A stretch of DNA of 64,000 nucleotides from Lycium barbarum (Eukaryota > Streptophyta > Magnoliopsida > Solanales > Solanaceae): NCBI RefSeq assembly GCF_019175385.1, contig NC_083344.1:8185725-8249724 (forward strand). The letters run 5' to 3'. A program made the position numbers and the translations under genes. Shown piece after piece: positions 22,437 to 33,798 of this stretch. The notes under the pieces were generated by a model that worked only from the letters and a program-made list of their open reading frames with translations, did no database searches and was not told the origin of the DNA. Numbering within the stretch: position 1 is the stretch's first letter; each line of letters begins with the position of its first letter.

Positions 22437-23191
22437 TGTATAATGGATACAACAACAAGAAGATCAAGAACTATGTGCTCGGGAAGATTCCACACAAACT
22501 AGCCATTCAAGCAACACAATGTCAAGTCTCAGAACATTTACTTGCAATAATGTACAAGTTTGAGGGAGAGATTTCATGGTGTAATAAGCAGATATCACAG
22601 AGATAGAACAAAAGGGATATCTTACCTTGAAGATATGCTTTCCTTTTCTTTGAGCTTTGCAGATATACAACATGATACATCCAACTGGAGGACCAGACGA
22701 ACTAAATACGACATCAACAGATCTCAAGGGTTAAGGTGGGAGTTTTACAAGATCAACAAGGGTCGTTTCCATACATGCAGGTCAAAGAAACAACAAATAT
22801 CAGTTATTTCAGTAAGAAATTGGGAGAAAAAGGAAAGGGATACACCATTGAAGCATTACCTGGAGTTGTTGATACCTGAAAATGATGAAAAAGGCAAATT
22901 CTTGTGGTGCGAATCAGAAATCAACCATCAAGACAATGATTTTGGCATTGAAATCCGGTCTATTCATCATTTTAACACCATTAGCGGCGAGAATCTACAA
23001 CGAGAAGCGAACATGAACTTAGAGAAGCAAAGTCGACATTTTAGGGTTACAATTAGGAAAGTAGAAGAAATGATATATTTGTTTATTTCTTTTCCCTTTT
23101 TTTTGCACTTTATTTATTTTGGAAATACTTGAATTTTGTGGCTTTTTTGAATTAATAAAATGCCCATGATGGGCTAAATTAAATTAAAAAA
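22437..23191 (+). mobile_element. 5'-truncated LINE in repeat copy 2
   Basis: Flanked by a 16 bp target duplication ATTGTTCGAG(C/T)GTTAA (22421-22436 and 23192-23207) and ending in an A-rich AAATTAAATTAAAAAA tail, both typical of LINE insertion. Its 5' part matches the LINE in copy 4 (TACAACAACA, GATCAAGAACTATGT, CAGAACATTTAC). Here the RNase H region is missing, apparently by internal deletion. A 190-codon open frame inside (22560-23132) has no recognised domain and is probably 3' UTR. Confidence 0.82.
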
Positions 23192-23990
23192 ATTGTTCGA
23201 GTGTTAATTAAAAATAAGTAGTTTATATAAAATTAGAAGTTATAATAACAACAATGTAAATGGCCTTCACTCATAAATATGAAAAATCATTTTTTTTTTT
23301 TTTTTTTAAAACCAAATATTAAAAAATGACTTTATTATGAAATTGGACCTGACCTAATGATGCTTGAAGATGTAGGAAAACACACATGACTTATACCTAT
23401 TTAACAAGGGGAAATAACCCATATATACAACCCACACATTAATTTTGCAGTCGATGTAGCCCACTGTATCATCAGTGTATAGATCATATATTTGTTATGT
23501 ATCGCTATATATAAACATTACATATAATATGTATATATAATGTATATGTTTTGTGTAAACATGTATAAACTCACGAAATCAATTCAAATTGTAGTGTATA
23601 GATAATGTATCTATTCTGTTTAGCATATATAAATTTCTCAACTTATCATTTCTAAATTTCGAAGAAAAAAAAAATTCTATGCCAATTCTAATTCAAAATC
23701 AAGAATCTCGCCTCTCCGGCGACCACCATAACTTCCCCAAAACAAATTATCAAGATCCAATTTAGATCGTCACTTTGTCCAGAGGTCTTCAACCCTGCCA
23801 TTAATTTTTGAAAAAAAAAACATTAACCAATAAAAACCTAATCTTTATGACGACAAAAAATTCCATGGATCACTAATAGGCACATGATAACCTCTTGCCG
23901 AGTGAACCAACCTTAGTATAACCCACCATGCATATTCATAGGCCAACGTAATATAAATGAAGACGGAGATTATCCATATCCAAGCTAAAC

Positions 23991-26900
23991 TGTCACGACC
24001 CAATTTAGGGTCGCGCGGGCACCTACCGTTTCCTCCTCGGTAGGCGAACCCTCAATCAATGACACATTAATCAAGTAAGGACAATTTGAATATTCCAATA
24101 ACTAAGTACAATTAACAGCGGAGATCAATTCCCTAAATAAGTCTAATATTGAATATATTTACAATCGTTAAGTAAATAAAGACTCTTTTCAAGTCCCCAC
24201 GACCTGGTCTAGACTAGTACAAGAGCGACTAAATAATACGGATTACAACAACACTATAAGACCCAACCTCCATCTCGAAATGAAGTGGGAGGAGGCCTTT
24301 AAATTAGGTACCGCGCATCTCCAAACAGGTTGCAATCAATCACATGAAACACTCTACAGCCGAAAAGGGTGTAGCAAGAGCAGTATCAGTATAATTAACG
24401 AGTGTTGAGTAAGTATCATAGGACGACAATGGTTAGAATCACATATCAATAAAAGAAGTCACAAATAAACATGATCAACAACTAAATCAAGTCCTACGTC
24501 TATTTACCGCACAATATGACACCAAGACCCTTAACTCATTCACCTTCCGTTAATAACCACAAGCTAGATCCACAACAATATCACGACAATCATATATCAT
24601 TAATACTATTCGGCTTTAGTCTACATCCTTTAGAGGCCAAACATACAACTGATCCTACAAGCGATCCACAAGACAACCAACTAGTAAAGGTTACAGATAA
24701 TCAAAGACAAGTATACATCATCGCCTAAGTAACATCTAATCCCAATTGTGCCAAGTCTCAATATATCAATCCGAATCCAACACCACAAATAAACACCAAA
24801 ATCATCTCAAACAAGCCATAATGCAATGCGATGCAATGATGTATGAATGCAATGTAATGTCATGCCAATGCTGTGTACACATGTACTCCGAACGGAAATA
24901 TCAACATCTTGATAGCACAACCCGGTGTGACTGGCGAAGTCTAAGTGCCACCCGTCTCGGATATTTTCCCAACAGACAGATGGGACCCCAGATCTTTTCC
25001 CACGGGGGGTTCTCACCAGCGCCACTCTGGGGGATCCGCGGAGTCCATGCACTCACTCAATCAACGATTCCGGAACTAACATTAGATATCAACCACCTCA
25101 CGTCACTCAAGAAAAAACCGAGCCCAACTCATCATACTGTTTCATCAAGTATCATCATTATCTCAACAGTGTATCATGAAGAATGAGAGTGCGTACAATG
25201 TATGTATCATCATCAATAATCATGCTCAATATCACAAACACCAACAATGGGTGCGCCAACAATATCTTCGAAACACAGACACCAACAATGAGTGCGCCAA
25301 CACTATATCCTAATCACAAACACTAGCAATGGGTGCGCCAACAATATATCAGAGTCACAAGTACCAACATGGGTACGCCAACTAAATATCAAAGTAACCA
25401 ATGCCAACACGGGCATGTCAACACTATCATCAATATCTACACAAGTCATACGGAATTCTATCCACGCATCAACATCAAATTAAGGTACCACCATAACACA
25501 AACAAGTTTTAACAACAATTCTCAATACCAATTACTCACTCGTAGCATCAAGCCAACACAATAGATCAAATCAGTCGCAATACAATATTACCACTATTTC
25601 CTTATTAGCCTATCAGCTTAGTACAAGAAAATTCACCTCCTATTCAAAGGCATTCATTTCTACTCAGTCTAGAACTCAATCGTAACCGTTGGTATATTTT
25701 ATCCTTCCATTTATCAACTAGATTCACTATTAATAGCATAACAAAATTAATGACATATTACCGAAATTCTCATCGTGAGACACAGAAAATAGGTATCACC
25801 CACCACTCCCAAGTCACATAAAATCCACCGATACTCACGAAAACTAAATCAAGCATCCTAAAGAATCTACAAGCCACAAGCTCGAACATACAAATCACAC
25901 AACAATACCATCCTAGGATTCCATCCCAAATCTCCAATTCCTACACATGCATTCTTCGTTCCTTCTAATACATGAATATGGGAAACTAACCGAAGTCTAC
26001 CGAAAGGGAAGCTGTAACCTACCTGGTAGCCGAACAGGTGCCACGAACCCACACATTTGCCTTGTCTTTCGAAGTGTCTCCAAATAATCAAACTCTATTC
26101 ACATGTAAATTCTATGTAAGAAACCACGAAGATTGATATCCATATTAACTACTTTCTATTCGGGTTAAATTCCACCCTTTAATTTAGGAAAAACGGGTCT
26201 CAAGGCCAAAACGGGAATTTTATGGTCAAAATACCAAATTTGATACCAAAAGGTCAAAACCCACTACTATAATCATAGGAATACTTAATTAGTTCTCAAA
26301 ATCATCATTAAGGTGAAAACCCCCAAATTTGAGTCTTGGAACCCTAACTTTAATCCCACAATTTTATCACTAAAATGGAAGAAACATGTTTACATAGTTT
26401 ATAATCATCAATCCATGCTTAATGAAGCTAACCCAGCCAATAATACAAGATTCTAAAGCCAAGAACTTATTAGGGAGAAAACCCATAAGAACCGTTCTTT
26501 TAATCTTAAGCTTTTTATGGAAAATATAAATCTAGCTAGTTTGTTCTCAACATACTCAAACATATTCAACATTAATCTTGCTATTGAGGAAAATTCTAGG
26601 AACCAAAAATGATTTAGAACTTAACTCAAGAACCCATTTGAAGACCCATTAGATTCTATGGATTTTAGATTATGCTAGATGATTAAGAGAGGTTAATGAA
26701 ACCATGATAAGGTAGGAATGTTACCTTAGGGAAGAAATCACTTGAAAATCGCCTCCACAAAGCTCACAAGTCGGAATAGAAATAATGACTAGGCTTTTGG
26801 GGAGTTTTAAACTTATAAAAACTGCTCGTCGACCACTTTGGTGGTTGCCCTTACCGCTCTAGCGGTACCGCCCCAGCAGCTGAGCAGACTGCTACAGCGG

Positions 26901-27296
26901 TCAAGGCCAGGAACTCGACTTATGATGCAGCGGTGCCGCTACAGCGGACACCAGACACCAGAAACTTTTCCCAAGTTTCACAATTTCATCTCGAAATCTG
27001 ACAATCACCCGAGGCCCAAAACACACAAACCAGATATGCAGACATACATAAAAATGAGCTACGAACTCACCCGTGGCCTCGAATTTCCTAACGGAGGTTT
27101 CGTCAACCAAATCAACTCTAGGTCAAACGGTTTCCGATTAAATTCACATTTCTAAAGGGTGTTCCAACACTCAAAACGACGCCTAGGAAGCCATGGCATT
27201 ATCTTCTCGGGTCCAAATAGTTCTAATAAGACTCAGGAATGGGTCAACGAGGGCAAAAACAAAATAATCACGGTAACGACAAAACGGGTCGTTACA
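23991..27296 (-). mobile_element. Solo LTR, Tekay/Del-type chromovirus
   Basis: Begins TGTCACGACCC and ends GGGTCGTTACA (TGTAACGACCC...GGGTCGTGACA on the minus strand). A perfect TAAAC duplication lies at 23986-23990 and 27297-27301. 3,306 bp with no coding sequence. It interrupts repeat copy 2, whose sequence resumes directly (CATAATAATACTTAC). It includes a minisatellite (25225-25430) and a cluster of GC-rich palindromes near 26840-26945. Confidence 0.9.
25225..25430. repeat. ~45 bp minisatellite in the solo LTR
   Basis: Five or so units built on AACACCAACAATGGGTGCGC and CAACAATAT with substitutions. Confidence 0.8.
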
Positions 27297-27906
27297 TAAA
27301 CATAATAATACTTACTTAAAAATTGAGAAAATTAATTACCCTTTTCCTTAAATTCATAGTTTTGGCTATTTTCCTTTCCTTTTCCTTCTTTTCTCCTTTT
27401 ACTTGGTTTCACAACTCTAGTTCTTCTACGCTTCCTAATCACCTCCACTGCCTTCCCCCGTTGCCACCGCCTTCCAGTAAGAACCCACTTGTTGGAGCTT
27501 CCTTATTGTGGATTCCAAAAATCTTTCGGTCAACTTTGCTGGCTATCACAGCCTCATCAGGGACCGAAAGAGGCGAATTCGGCAAATATTGGTAGGAATA
27601 AGGAAGTTGGGAAAAATCTCATAGATTCGCCGTAATTATCCCATTTAGAAACTCATTTCGATGGATAAAAATATACATTACTTAACGGTGATTTTATACT
27701 GAGAAAGGTGCACATGACTTGCACGTGATTTAATGACAATTTTAGATGTCAAAAAATGCACATGACTTGTACACAATTTAATAATGCTGTTACATGAAGA
27801 AAAATGCACACGACTTAATAATGATTTTAAACGGAGAAAAAGGTACATGATGTGGTGGTTATATAATGTTACAGCACTATGCTGACTAGGATTCGTTTTC
27901 TATTTT

Positions 27907-30192
27907 TGATATCCATTAAAGAACCCGTATTATGTTCGCGATTGAATTGTGAATTCACCTAAATTGGGAATTAGGGTTATTAATTAAAGAGACACGTGTA
28001 CCCTTGAGAGGAGGATTGGTGTTAAATGAGAAGCTAATCAAACATTGGAGTTTAAGTCGCGATGGACAGAGGAGATTCAATTCAGCTTAACTGACTTTCA
28101 GCTCAATAAATATCCTAACTGATTAAGAGAGGGGTATTTATGACATATACCGGTATTCTTCTTCCCTAAATTTCTCTCTTGATCTCTTTCGCTCGTCTTC
28201 CATCCTAAATTCTCTCCTAATTTCTCCATCTCTTGTTTACCAGGAACTCCATTGATCCAGTCAAGCAAGTTATGGATATTTTAGTTATTTACTGCAATTC
28301 TATCACTATAATCCTTGTAATTGATCGGATCAATTGAGAAATAAAACTTCTATTTCTGCCCTAATTTCATTCTCAATTCTTTTGCACATTACAACCTTTT
28401 AGTTGAAATATGATATTCATGAATTTCTATTAATAAGTAGTGTAATAAAAAATAAAAATAAAAATAAAAAGAGTAAGAGGAGGTGACTGCCATCGTGGAC
28501 CTTCACGTCAAAGAGGTTGAGTGGCTGGTAGAGAATGAGCATCATACAACTTCGAAGTGTCAACATATTAAAATTAATTAACTTTTAACTAGTTTAAACT
28601 TCCGTCAAAGTCAATAACGATATTAGAATCACATTGACCAAACAAAGGCCAACCCAACTTTTTTTCATCGGTATCCGATTGTTCTCTATGTTCTCAAATT
28701 GAACAAACAAAGACCAGCCTAACATTTTCTTCATTAGTATCTAATTGTTCTCAAGATTAATAATATTGTTCGAGTGTTAATTAAAAAAATTAGTTTGTAT
28801 AAAACTAAGAATTAAAACAACCGCAATGTAAATGACTTTCACTCATAAATAAGAAGAATACTTTTCTTTTTTGATATTTTTTTTAAATTATTATTTTTAA
28901 AATCAAACATTAAGAAATGACTTTATTATGAAATTGGACATGACCTATCGCTGCTTGAAGATATAGGAAAATACACATTACTTATACCTATTTAACAAGG
29001 GGATATCACTCATATATACAACCGACACATCTAGTTTGCAGCCGATGTATCCCATTATATCATCAGTGTATAGATAATATATTCGTTCTGTATAGCTATT
29101 TATAAACATTACATATATTATGTATATTTAATGTATCTATTTTGTGTAATCATGTATAAACACACGAAATCAACTCAAATTTTAGTGTATAGATAATGCA
29201 TCTATTCTGTATAGCTTATATAAGTTTCTCAACTTATTATTTCTATATCTCGAAGAATATTTTTATGCCGATTCCAATACAAAATCAGGAATCTCGCCTC
29301 ATCGACGACCACCATAACTTCCCCAAAACAAATCGTCTAAATCCGATTTAGATCGTCAGTTTGTCCAGAGGTCTTGAACCTTACCATTAATATATGAAAG
29401 AAACCTACACCAATAAACACCTAATCTTTATTACCACCAAAAATCGAATGGGTTGCTAATTGGCACCTGATAATCTTTTGCCGAACGAACCAACCTTAGC
29501 ATAACCCAAGCATGCAAATTCACAGGCCACATTAATACAAATGGAGACAGAGATTATCCATGTCCAAGATAAACATAATAATACTTACATAAAAATCAAG
29601 AAAATTAGTTTCCCTTTTCCTTAAATGCATAGTTATGGCTATTTTCCTTTCCGTTTCCTTCTTTTTCTCATTTTTCTTGATTTCGCAACTCTTGTTCTTC
29701 TCCGCTTCCTAATCCCTCGACCGCCTTCCCCAGTCGCCATTTTCTTCCGATGAGAAACCAGTTGTCGGAGATTCCTTATTGTGGGTTCCAACAATCTTTC
29801 TGTCAACTTCACTGGCGACCACGGCCTCATCGGTGACCGTAAGGGGCGAATTCGGCAAAAATTGGTGAGAATGAGGAAGTTGGGCCAAATCTCGTAGGCT
29901 AGATGCTCGATCGGTATTGAGCCGTAATTATCCCTTTTAACAATGCTTTTCGATGGAGAAAAATGCACATGACTTAACGGTGGTTTTAGAAAAGTGCACA
30001 TGACTTGCACGTGATTTAATGATACTTTTAGGTGTCAAAAAATTCACATGACTTGCACACAGTTTGATAACGCTTTTAGATGGAGAAAAATGCACATGAC
30101 TTAACAGTGATTTTAAACGGAGAAAAAGACACATGATGTGGTGCTTATTTAATCTTATTACACTATGCTGACTATGATTCATTTTTTGTTTT
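27907..30192 (+). repeat. Large tandem repeat, copy 3
   Basis: 2,286 bp; a full unit without the LINE. Shares copy-1 variants (GTCAAGCAAGTTA, CTTTTGCACATTACAACC). Confidence 0.85.
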
Positions 30193-31697
30193 TGATATGC
30201 TTTATAGAACATGTGTTATGTCCGTGATTGAATTGTGAATTCACCTAAATTGTGAATTAGGGTTATCAATTAAAGAGACTCTTGTACGCTTGAGAGGAGG
30301 ACGAGTGTTTAGCGAGAAACTAATGAAACGGTGGAGATTAAGTCGTGATGGCTGGAGGAGATTTAATTCAGCTTAACCGACCTTCAACTCAATAAATATG
30401 CTAATTCATTAGGAGAAGGTATTTATGACATATACCGGTATTCTTCTTCCCCAAATTTCTCTCTTGATCTCTTTGTCTCTTCTTCCTTTTCCTTCCTAAA
30501 TTCTCTCCTAATTTCTCCATCTCTTGTTTAACAAGAACTCCATTGATCTAGTCAAGCTAGCTAATGAGATATTAGTTAGTTACTACAGTTCTATTACAAT
30601 TATCCTTGTAATTGATCGGATCAATTGAGCAATAAAATTTCTATTTCTGCCCTAATTTCATTCTCAATTCTTAAGCACATTACAACCTGTTAGTTGAAAT
30701 ATGATATTCATCAATTCATATTATTTAGTAGTTTGATAAAAAAAAAAAGAGTAAAAGGATGCGACTGCTATCATGGACCTTCACGTCAAAGAGGTTGAGT
30801 GGCCGGTAGAGAATGAGCATCATACAACTTAGAAGTGTAGATATATTATAATTAATTACATTTTAACAAGATTAAACTTTTGTTGAAGTCAATACCTATA
30901 TTAGAATCACATTGACCAAACAAAGACCAGCCTGACTTTTTTTTTTCCGCTGATACCCAATTGTTCTCAAGATTAATAATATTGTTCGAGTGTTAGTGTA
31001 TAAGAGATGAGGTAGGATATTGGTGTATGCACAAGCAGAGGAGATTAGACATGTGACAAACAATGAAAGTGAGATTTGTGCAATAGGTCCAGCTATGAGT
31101 TACTGCAAGAGTAAACATCTTGATAAGATTATTAATCAAACAGACTCACAACTTATAGACAAGATATTGGAAGAAGGTTGGAAACCTCCATGGAATATAG
31201 CAGTGTGGGTGGACGAAATCAAGGAATTAGCTGAGCACAAGAGATATTATATACTCATATTCTCAGAGAGGGTAATAAATTGGCAGATGCATTAGCCAAT
31301 CAAGCAATTGATAGTGGTAGTGTATTTGGTCAAGATTTTAGGGATTTGGGGAGTGATTGTAGAAGGATACTTGACAGTGACAAATCCCAATTACCTTATT
31401 TGAGAATCAGGGTATAGAAATGATAACGCAGATAGATACAACAACACGAAGATCAAGAACTATGTACTTGGGAAGATTATACATGAACCAGCCATTTAAG
31501 CAACACAGTGTCAAGTCTCAGAACATTTACATGCAACAATGTACAAGTTTGAGGAAGAGCGTTCATGGTGTAACAAACAAATATCACGGAGATCGAATGA
31601 AAGGGATATCTTACCTTGAAGATATGATTTCCTTTTCTTTGAGTTTTACAAGTATACAATATGATACATCTAACTAGAGGACCCGATGAACTAAATA
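30193..31697 (+). repeat. Large tandem repeat, copy 4, truncated
   Basis: The first ~800 bp of the unit, then the LINE at the same target site as in copy 2, then cut at 31697 by a chromovirus LTR. Shares copy-2 variants. Confidence 0.8.
30996..31697 (+). pseudogene. LINE ORF2 C-terminus (RNase H) in repeat copy 4
   Basis: The same LINE as in copy 2, in a longer version. From about 31020 the frame reads AEEIRHVTNNESEICAIGPA, then LDKIINQTDSQLIDKILEEG and WKPPWNIAVWVDEIKELAEH. It then shifts at ~31245 into HILREGNKLADALANQAID and ends LPYLRIRV*. The TDSQ and GNKLADALA motifs are those of the RVT_3-type RNase H domain at the end of plant L1-like LINEs. The frameshift marks it as dead. The 3' end is removed by the LTR starting at 31698. 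The 5' junction follows ATTGTTCGAGTGTTA, the same target as in copy 2. Confidence 0.8.
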
Positions 31698-32284
31698 TGT
31701 CACGACCCAACCCGTCGTGATGGCTCCCACACTAACCCCCCCGTGGGTGAACTATCTCCTTCACCAATTTCTCATTCATTAAATCAATTATAAACCATCA
31801 ACAATGAAAATAAAAATAAACTTTCTAGTCATGCCATAATAAGATAAAAGTGCGGGAAATGCCCTCAGGCTAAATGTGAGGTCTGGAAGAAGTCTCCGGC
31901 ACACAATCTGCACTAAAAAAAGGTGCAACAAGGTAGTATCAGTACAAAAATTATGTACATATAGATATTATAGGCTGACTAAGATTATTATCATGCATAT
32001 ATTTGTAAAGCCAACAAAATAGGCAGATAGACACAACAACACAACAACAAAACAATATCAAGAGTCAATCATCAACCAGTCCACAATGCACCACAAGAAT
32101 GAGTTAAGTCCAATGCAATGCAATCAATGATACTATCTCAACCGTACATGCATGCTAAGGGAATTGTTCGCACAATAGGCATGACCTGCAGGGGACCAAT
32201 GGTGTCCATGTACCACTCACTCCGGAACTGACCTCAGATCACGAGCCCATAACTAGGCCACATCCTTACCCCCTGTCAAATGTG

Positions 32285-32355
<71 letters not shown>

Positions 32356-32783
32356 TTTGTATCCGATCACGAGATGAATCTCAATATGGTTCAAGTCCAG
32401 AACTCAATATGAAGCATGATCAATAAATAATATCAGTGTTAATGAACACAAGTCTCATGCCACAAGTCATATCAAGATCAGATAAATCAAATCAACCATA
32501 GCATGAACATACAAGCTATCTCAAATATCAAGAAGAGTGTATATTAGCCCTTCCATCCAATTCACAACAAATACACCTCATGTTCAATACATAAAGTAAT
32601 GGCGACAAGACCACATAATATAGTTCATACCAACCTAAGGAGTATCCAACCAGAATTAATTCCAGAAAACCTAATCATGCTTTCACCCATCAATTCTACT
32701 ACATATACAAGCTACTAATCAAAGTCTAACTCAAGTAAACCATAACCTACCTCAATGTAGAACTGGGGAAGTACTATTCATAT
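31698..32783 (-). mobile_element. Chromovirus LTR fragment, minus orientation
   Basis: Begins TGTCACGACCCAACCCGTCG (LTR 3' end on the minus strand) and runs into the middle of the LTR, matching the inverse of 43730-44574. It contains an (AT)n(TTTA)n microsatellite at 32287-32358. It interrupts the LINE of repeat copy 4. Confidence 0.8.
32287..32358. repeat. (AT)n/(TTTA)n microsatellite
   Basis: About 38 bp of AT followed by about nine TTTA units. Confidence 0.95.
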
Positions 32784-33798
32784 AATCAGTAAACCCGTGC
32801 TTACATTGTGGATTATTGATTATATTACTGTTCATATTATCTACAAGTGTAGGTTGTCACCTTTTAGGATGGAATTTCTTAAGTACTTGGGATTATATGT
32901 TGAGACTTAGGGTTTGACCCAAATTGGGGGTTTTTGCTTACATTTTGATTTGAAGAGTTTAAAATAATTAGAAACCTATAAATTGTTTGGACTGAGGGTA
33001 GGATAAATTCACCCTTAAATTCTAGTTTCGCCCTTTTGGATAGTTAGGGGCATTTTGGGTATTATTTTCCAGATGTTGTTTCTTATTTGATTAGATGGTC
33101 TATTGTTTACTTAACATTATATTGCTAGACTTTGACAGTTCCGAGGCGTTACACAAGGGGAAAGATCACGAAGAGTAGCTTGCACTCGTTCTAGTTCTGT
33201 ATTGAGGTAGGTTATGGTTTATTTGAGTTAGACATTGATTAGTAACTTGTTTATGTAGTAGAATTGATGGGAGAAAGCATGATTAGGCTTTCGAGCATTA
33301 AGTCTGGTTGGATACTACTTAGGTTGGTATGAACTATGATTATGTGGGCTTGTCGCCATTACTTTATGTGTTGAACATGAGGTGTATTTGTTGTGAATTG
33401 GAAGGAAGGGGTTAATAAATACTCTTCTTGATATTTGAGATAGCTTGTATGTTCATGCTATGGTTGAGTTGATTTATCTGATCTTGATATGTCTTGTAGC
33501 ATGAGGACTTGTATTCATTGACACTAATATTATTGATTGATCATGCTTCGTATTGAGTTCTGGACTTGAACCATATTTGAGATTCATATTGTGATCGGAT
33601 ACAGATGTGTATATGAGGTACATTTGACAGAGGGTGAGGATGTCGCCTAGTTATGGGCTCGTGATCCGAGGTCAGTTCCGGAGTGAGTGGTACATGGACA
33701 CCATAGGTCCCCTGCAGGTCATGACTATTGTGAGAACAATGCCCTTAGCATGTGTGTACGGTTGAGATACTATCATTGATTGCATTGGATTTGACTTA
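32784..33798 (+). mobile_element. Chromovirus LTR fragment, plus orientation
   Basis: Begins mid-LTR (AAACCCGTGCTTACATTGTG, equivalent to 43320) and runs to GCATTGGATTTGACTTA, where the next LTR starts. 33200-33790 is the inverse of 32125-32763, giving a large inverted structure with ~600 bp arms. Confidence 0.75.

Larger units (their letters stand above)
21573..27906 (+). repeat. Large tandem repeat, copy 2, carrying a LINE and a solo LTR
   Basis: The same order of landmarks as copy 1, with two insertions: a LINE (22437-23191) and a solo LTR (23991-27296). Without them the unit is about 2.27 kb. Details match copy 4 rather than copy 1, for example CAAGCTAGCTAATGAGATAT and CTTAAGCACATTACAAC. 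Confidence 0.85.

Noticed and set aside
22560..23132. 190-codon open frame
   Set aside because: Lies in the 3' part of a LINE copy after the RNase H stop seen in the twin copy; likely untranslated.
24746..25186. 146-codon open frame
   Set aside because: Falls wholly within a solo LTR between perfect target duplications; no domain.
19300..31697. Tandem 2.28 kb units considered as an integrated plant virus array
   Set aside because: No coat, movement, reverse transcriptase or Rep-like coding sequence found in any unit.
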